Assembly: GCA_045650705.1 (NCBI GenBank)
Contig: JAZRRK010000046.1
Coordinates: forward strand, 1 to 16,319
From: UMGS1781 sp045650705
GTDB taxonomy: Bacteria > Bacillota > Clostridia > TANB77 > CAG-508
DNA: 16,319 nt
Direction of reading: 5' to 3'
The notes beneath the pieces are model-generated. The model was not told where the DNA came from and made no database searches. It worked only from the letters and a program-made list of their open reading frames with translations. This document shows, piece after piece, positions 14,733-16,319 of this stretch (position 1 is its first letter; each line of letters begins with the position of its first letter). A program made the position numbers and the translations under genes.

Positions 14733-15995
14733 ATGGATAAGCTGTTACGTACGCAATTTCCTAAAACCTGTCAATGGTATATGGAGGAAGCAGCAGAAGC
14801 CAAAAATGTTCTTTTAGAACGGACTGGTGCAGGAGCAGAAATGACAGACTGGCTTGACTGGCCAGCAAAGTTCTTTGAATCTGAAGAATATGCACGGCTC
14901 AAAGCTACTGCCGAAGAAATCAGCAATCGCGATGATGCAGTTGTTGTAATCGGCATTGGAGGTTCCTATCTTGGCGCAAGAGCAGTAATCGAAGCTGAAA
15001 TGGGACCTTATCACAATGAGTTTGGCGATGGACCTAGCATATACTTTGCAGGAAGCGATTTGTCAACAGATGAACTGAATGACATTGCAATACTTGTAGA
15101 AGATACGAGTTTCTCTATCATCTACATATCAAAATCTGGTGGCACTATCGAACCTGCTCTGGCTTTCCGGTATTTCTACAAGCTTCTCAAAGATCGGTTC
15201 GGTGAAGAAGGAGCAAACGAACGTGTAATTGCTATCACTGGCAAGAGCGGAATTCTGCACAATCTTGCAGAAAAGAATAATTGGCAAACTTTTGCAGTTC
15301 CCGAAGGAATCGGAGGCAGATACTCTGTACTCACTCCGGTAGGTATGCTTCCTATTGCAATTGCAGGTATCGATACTGATGCTTTGCTTGAAGGTGCAAT
15401 TGAAGCAACAAAACCTGAGGCAATTCAGCAGGCAACCCAGTATGCAAGCTTCAGAGCATACATGGAGTACGAAAAATGTTGTGAGGTAGAATTCCTCGCA
15501 GTAAACAGCAAGAGACTTCAGTTCTTTGGCGAATGGTATAAGCAGCTATTTGCTGAAAGTGAAGGAAAGGAAGGTAAGGGGGTATTCCCGACGAGTGGAA
15601 TTTTCCCGACCGACTTGCACTCTGTTGGACAGTATCTCCAGGATGGAATGCGTGATTTGATTTTTGAAACTCAGATTATTCGCGAGTTTAATTATGAGAT
15701 TGAGCTTCCTGAAGGAGATGCAGATGACGGACTGGACAAATACATGGGTAAAACCATCAATGATGCCGCAGATGCAGCTATGACAGGTGCAGCTATTGCG
15801 CATGAAAATGGCGGTATGGCGGTAGGAAAAATCTATGTAGATAGTTCTAGGCCTACGAAGGCTCTCGGATATCTTCTTCAGTTCATGATGACTGCCTGTG
15901 CTATCAGTGCATACATGCATGATATCAATCCCTTCAACCAGCCTGGCGTTGAACAGCACAAGGTTGCTATGAAGAAGGCACTGAGCAAAAAGTAA
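14733..15995 (+). CDS. pgi: Glucose-6-phosphate isomerase
   Basis: Pgi interconverts glucose 6-phosphate and fructose 6-phosphate in glycolysis and gluconeogenesis. The 420-residue protein is slightly short at the N-terminus for the Firmicute form, but starts at a good AAAGGAGTAA-ATG. Motifs in order are VVIGIGGSYLGARA (about 71-84), the phosphate-binding SKSGGT (133-138), GIGGRYSVLTPVG (about 192-204), the catalytic Glu region LFAESEGKEGKG (272-283), TDLHS with His296, and a C-terminal NQPGVEQHK carrying the lysine. Codon use differs sharply from the neighbours: AAG, CTT, GGC, ATC and CGT are common, and at least four in-frame CGG codons encode Arg (residues 30, 55, 146, 155). This suggests recent transfer from a higher-GC relative. 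It has its own promoter and terminator. Confidence 0.96.
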   Translation: MDKLLRTQFPKTCQWYMEEAAEAKNVLLERTGAGAEMTDWLDWPAKFFESEEYARLKATAEEISNRDDAVVVIGIGGSYLGARAVIEAEMGPYHNEFGDGPSIYFAGSDLSTDELNDIAILVEDTSFSIIYISKSGGTIEPALAFRYFYKLLKDRFGEEGANERVIAITGKSGILHNLAEKNNWQTFAVPEGIGGRYSVLTPVGMLPIAIAGIDTDALLEGAIEATKPEAIQQATQYASFRAYMEYEKCCEVEFLAVNSKRLQFFGEWYKQLFAESEGKEGKGVFPTSGIFPTDLHSVGQYLQDGMRDLIFETQIIREFNYEIELPEGDADDGLDKYMGKTINDAADAAMTGAAIAHENGGMAVGKIYVDSSRPTKALGYLLQFMMTACAISAYMHDINPFNQPGVEQHKVAMKKALSKK

Positions 15996-16008
15996 AACTT
16001 ACAGATTT

Positions 16009-16035
16009 ATGTGGCAGAGATAATCTCTGCCACAT
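16009..16035 (+). terminator. pgi terminator
   Basis: ATGTGGCAGAGA (16009-16020) pairs with TCTCTGCCACAT (16024-16035) around TAA in a perfect 12-bp stem. TTTTAT follows. It lies 13 nt after the pgi stop. Confidence 0.9.
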
Positions 16036-16130
16036 TTTATATAATTTTGAGTAAATTGCCTGATTCAGAAGCATTTAAAAAAACGGTAAAGAAATAATAA
16101 AAAATATTTTAAAAAATTTAATAAAAAGTG

Positions 16131-16159
16131 TTGACAAGATAAAAAAAAAGTAGTAATAT
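16131..16159 (+). promoter_or_regulatory. Upstream promoter of a gene beyond the window
   Basis: TTGACA (16131-16136) inside AAAAAGTGTTGACAA, with TAATAT (16154-16159) at 17-nt spacing. The same AAAAAGTGTTGACAA box recurs at 16298. The roughly 280 bp after the pgi terminator contain no gene. Confidence 0.5.
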
Positions 16160-16209
16160 ATAAAAGTACCAAGCAGAAATGAAGACACAATTATATAAAA
16201 TAAGTATAT

Positions 16210-16262
16210 AATTAGTAATGTTTTGGCAATAAAAAATCAACATAAAAGTTACTAATTTTTTT
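16210..16262 (+). terminator. Possible leader hairpin or attenuator
   Basis: AATTAGTAA (16210-16218) pairs with TTACTAATT (16249-16257), partly extended by TGTT with AACA, and a run of T follows. It lies between the two TTGACA boxes, so it may trim or end the transcript from the upstream promoter. The stem is AT-rich, and I cannot tell a functional site from chance. Confidence 0.35.
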
Positions 16263-16297
16263 GTTGAAAAAAAGTTGAAAAAATATTAAAAAAAGTG

Positions 16298-16303
16298 TTG
16301 ACA
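16298..16303 (+). promoter_or_regulatory. Second TTGACA box at the right edge
   Basis: TTGACA inside AAAAAAGTGTTGACAAAG, near-identical to the box at 16131, 167 nt away. The -10 would fall at or past the window end. Tandem near-identical promoters are common before strongly expressed genes such as rRNA or tRNA operons; that use here is inference. Confidence 0.45.
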
Positions 16304-16319
16304 AAGTAAAATAAAAATG

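Overview
The window is AT-rich and almost all genes lie on the + strand. They use AAA, AGA and TTA heavily, have strong AGGAGG-type ribosome binding sites, and carry Gram-positive style promoters. Together with plsX-acpP, an NlpC/P60-like wall hydrolase and an RNase E/G family protein, this suggests an uncultured low-GC member of the Clostridia (Firmicutes), probably gut-associated. Lineage is inferred from gene content and codon use only.

Layout. (a) 1-475: the tail of a REP-associated (Y1/RAYT) transposase, followed by two mirror-image palindromic repeats and the plsX promoter. (b) 476-1873: plsX and acpP (fatty acid and phospholipid synthesis), closed by a terminator. (c) 1905-4862: a membrane-anchored Ig-like plus NlpC/P60-like hydrolase and a COG2509-type flavoprotein. 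(d) 5106-10809: a tight run of RpiB-like isomerase, GT4 glycosyltransferase, aldo/keto reductase, pth, rng and rimO, starting from one good promoter and ending at a strong terminator. The first three look like a small carbohydrate module; the last three serve translation and RNA. A folded repeat of about 114 bp sits between rng and rimO. (e) 10844-11011: a convergent 55-residue membrane peptide gene with foreign-looking codons. (f) 11194-14335: a CCA-adding enzyme gene and aspS, separated by another palindromic element. (g) 14336-16035: terminator, long inverted repeat and pgi. The pgi codon usage is unlike its neighbours. (h) 16036-16319: an AT-rich region with two near-identical TTGACA promoter boxes around a hairpin, probably the leader of a gene beyond the window.

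The most interesting observation concerns the codon CGG. In the native-looking genes I find only two in-frame CGG codons, one in rng (8316) and one in cca (12211). In both, the conserved protein continues only if the ribosome moves +1 at exactly that codon, and both sites read C-GGA. CGT, CGC and CGA are read normally elsewhere. This suggests that CGG is unassigned or poorly decoded in this lineage and that CGGA is read as a four-base arginine codon or acts as a +1 shift site. The counter-evidence is that pgi and the 55-residue ORF, both atypical in codon use, carry ordinary in-frame CGG codons. All counts were made by eye.
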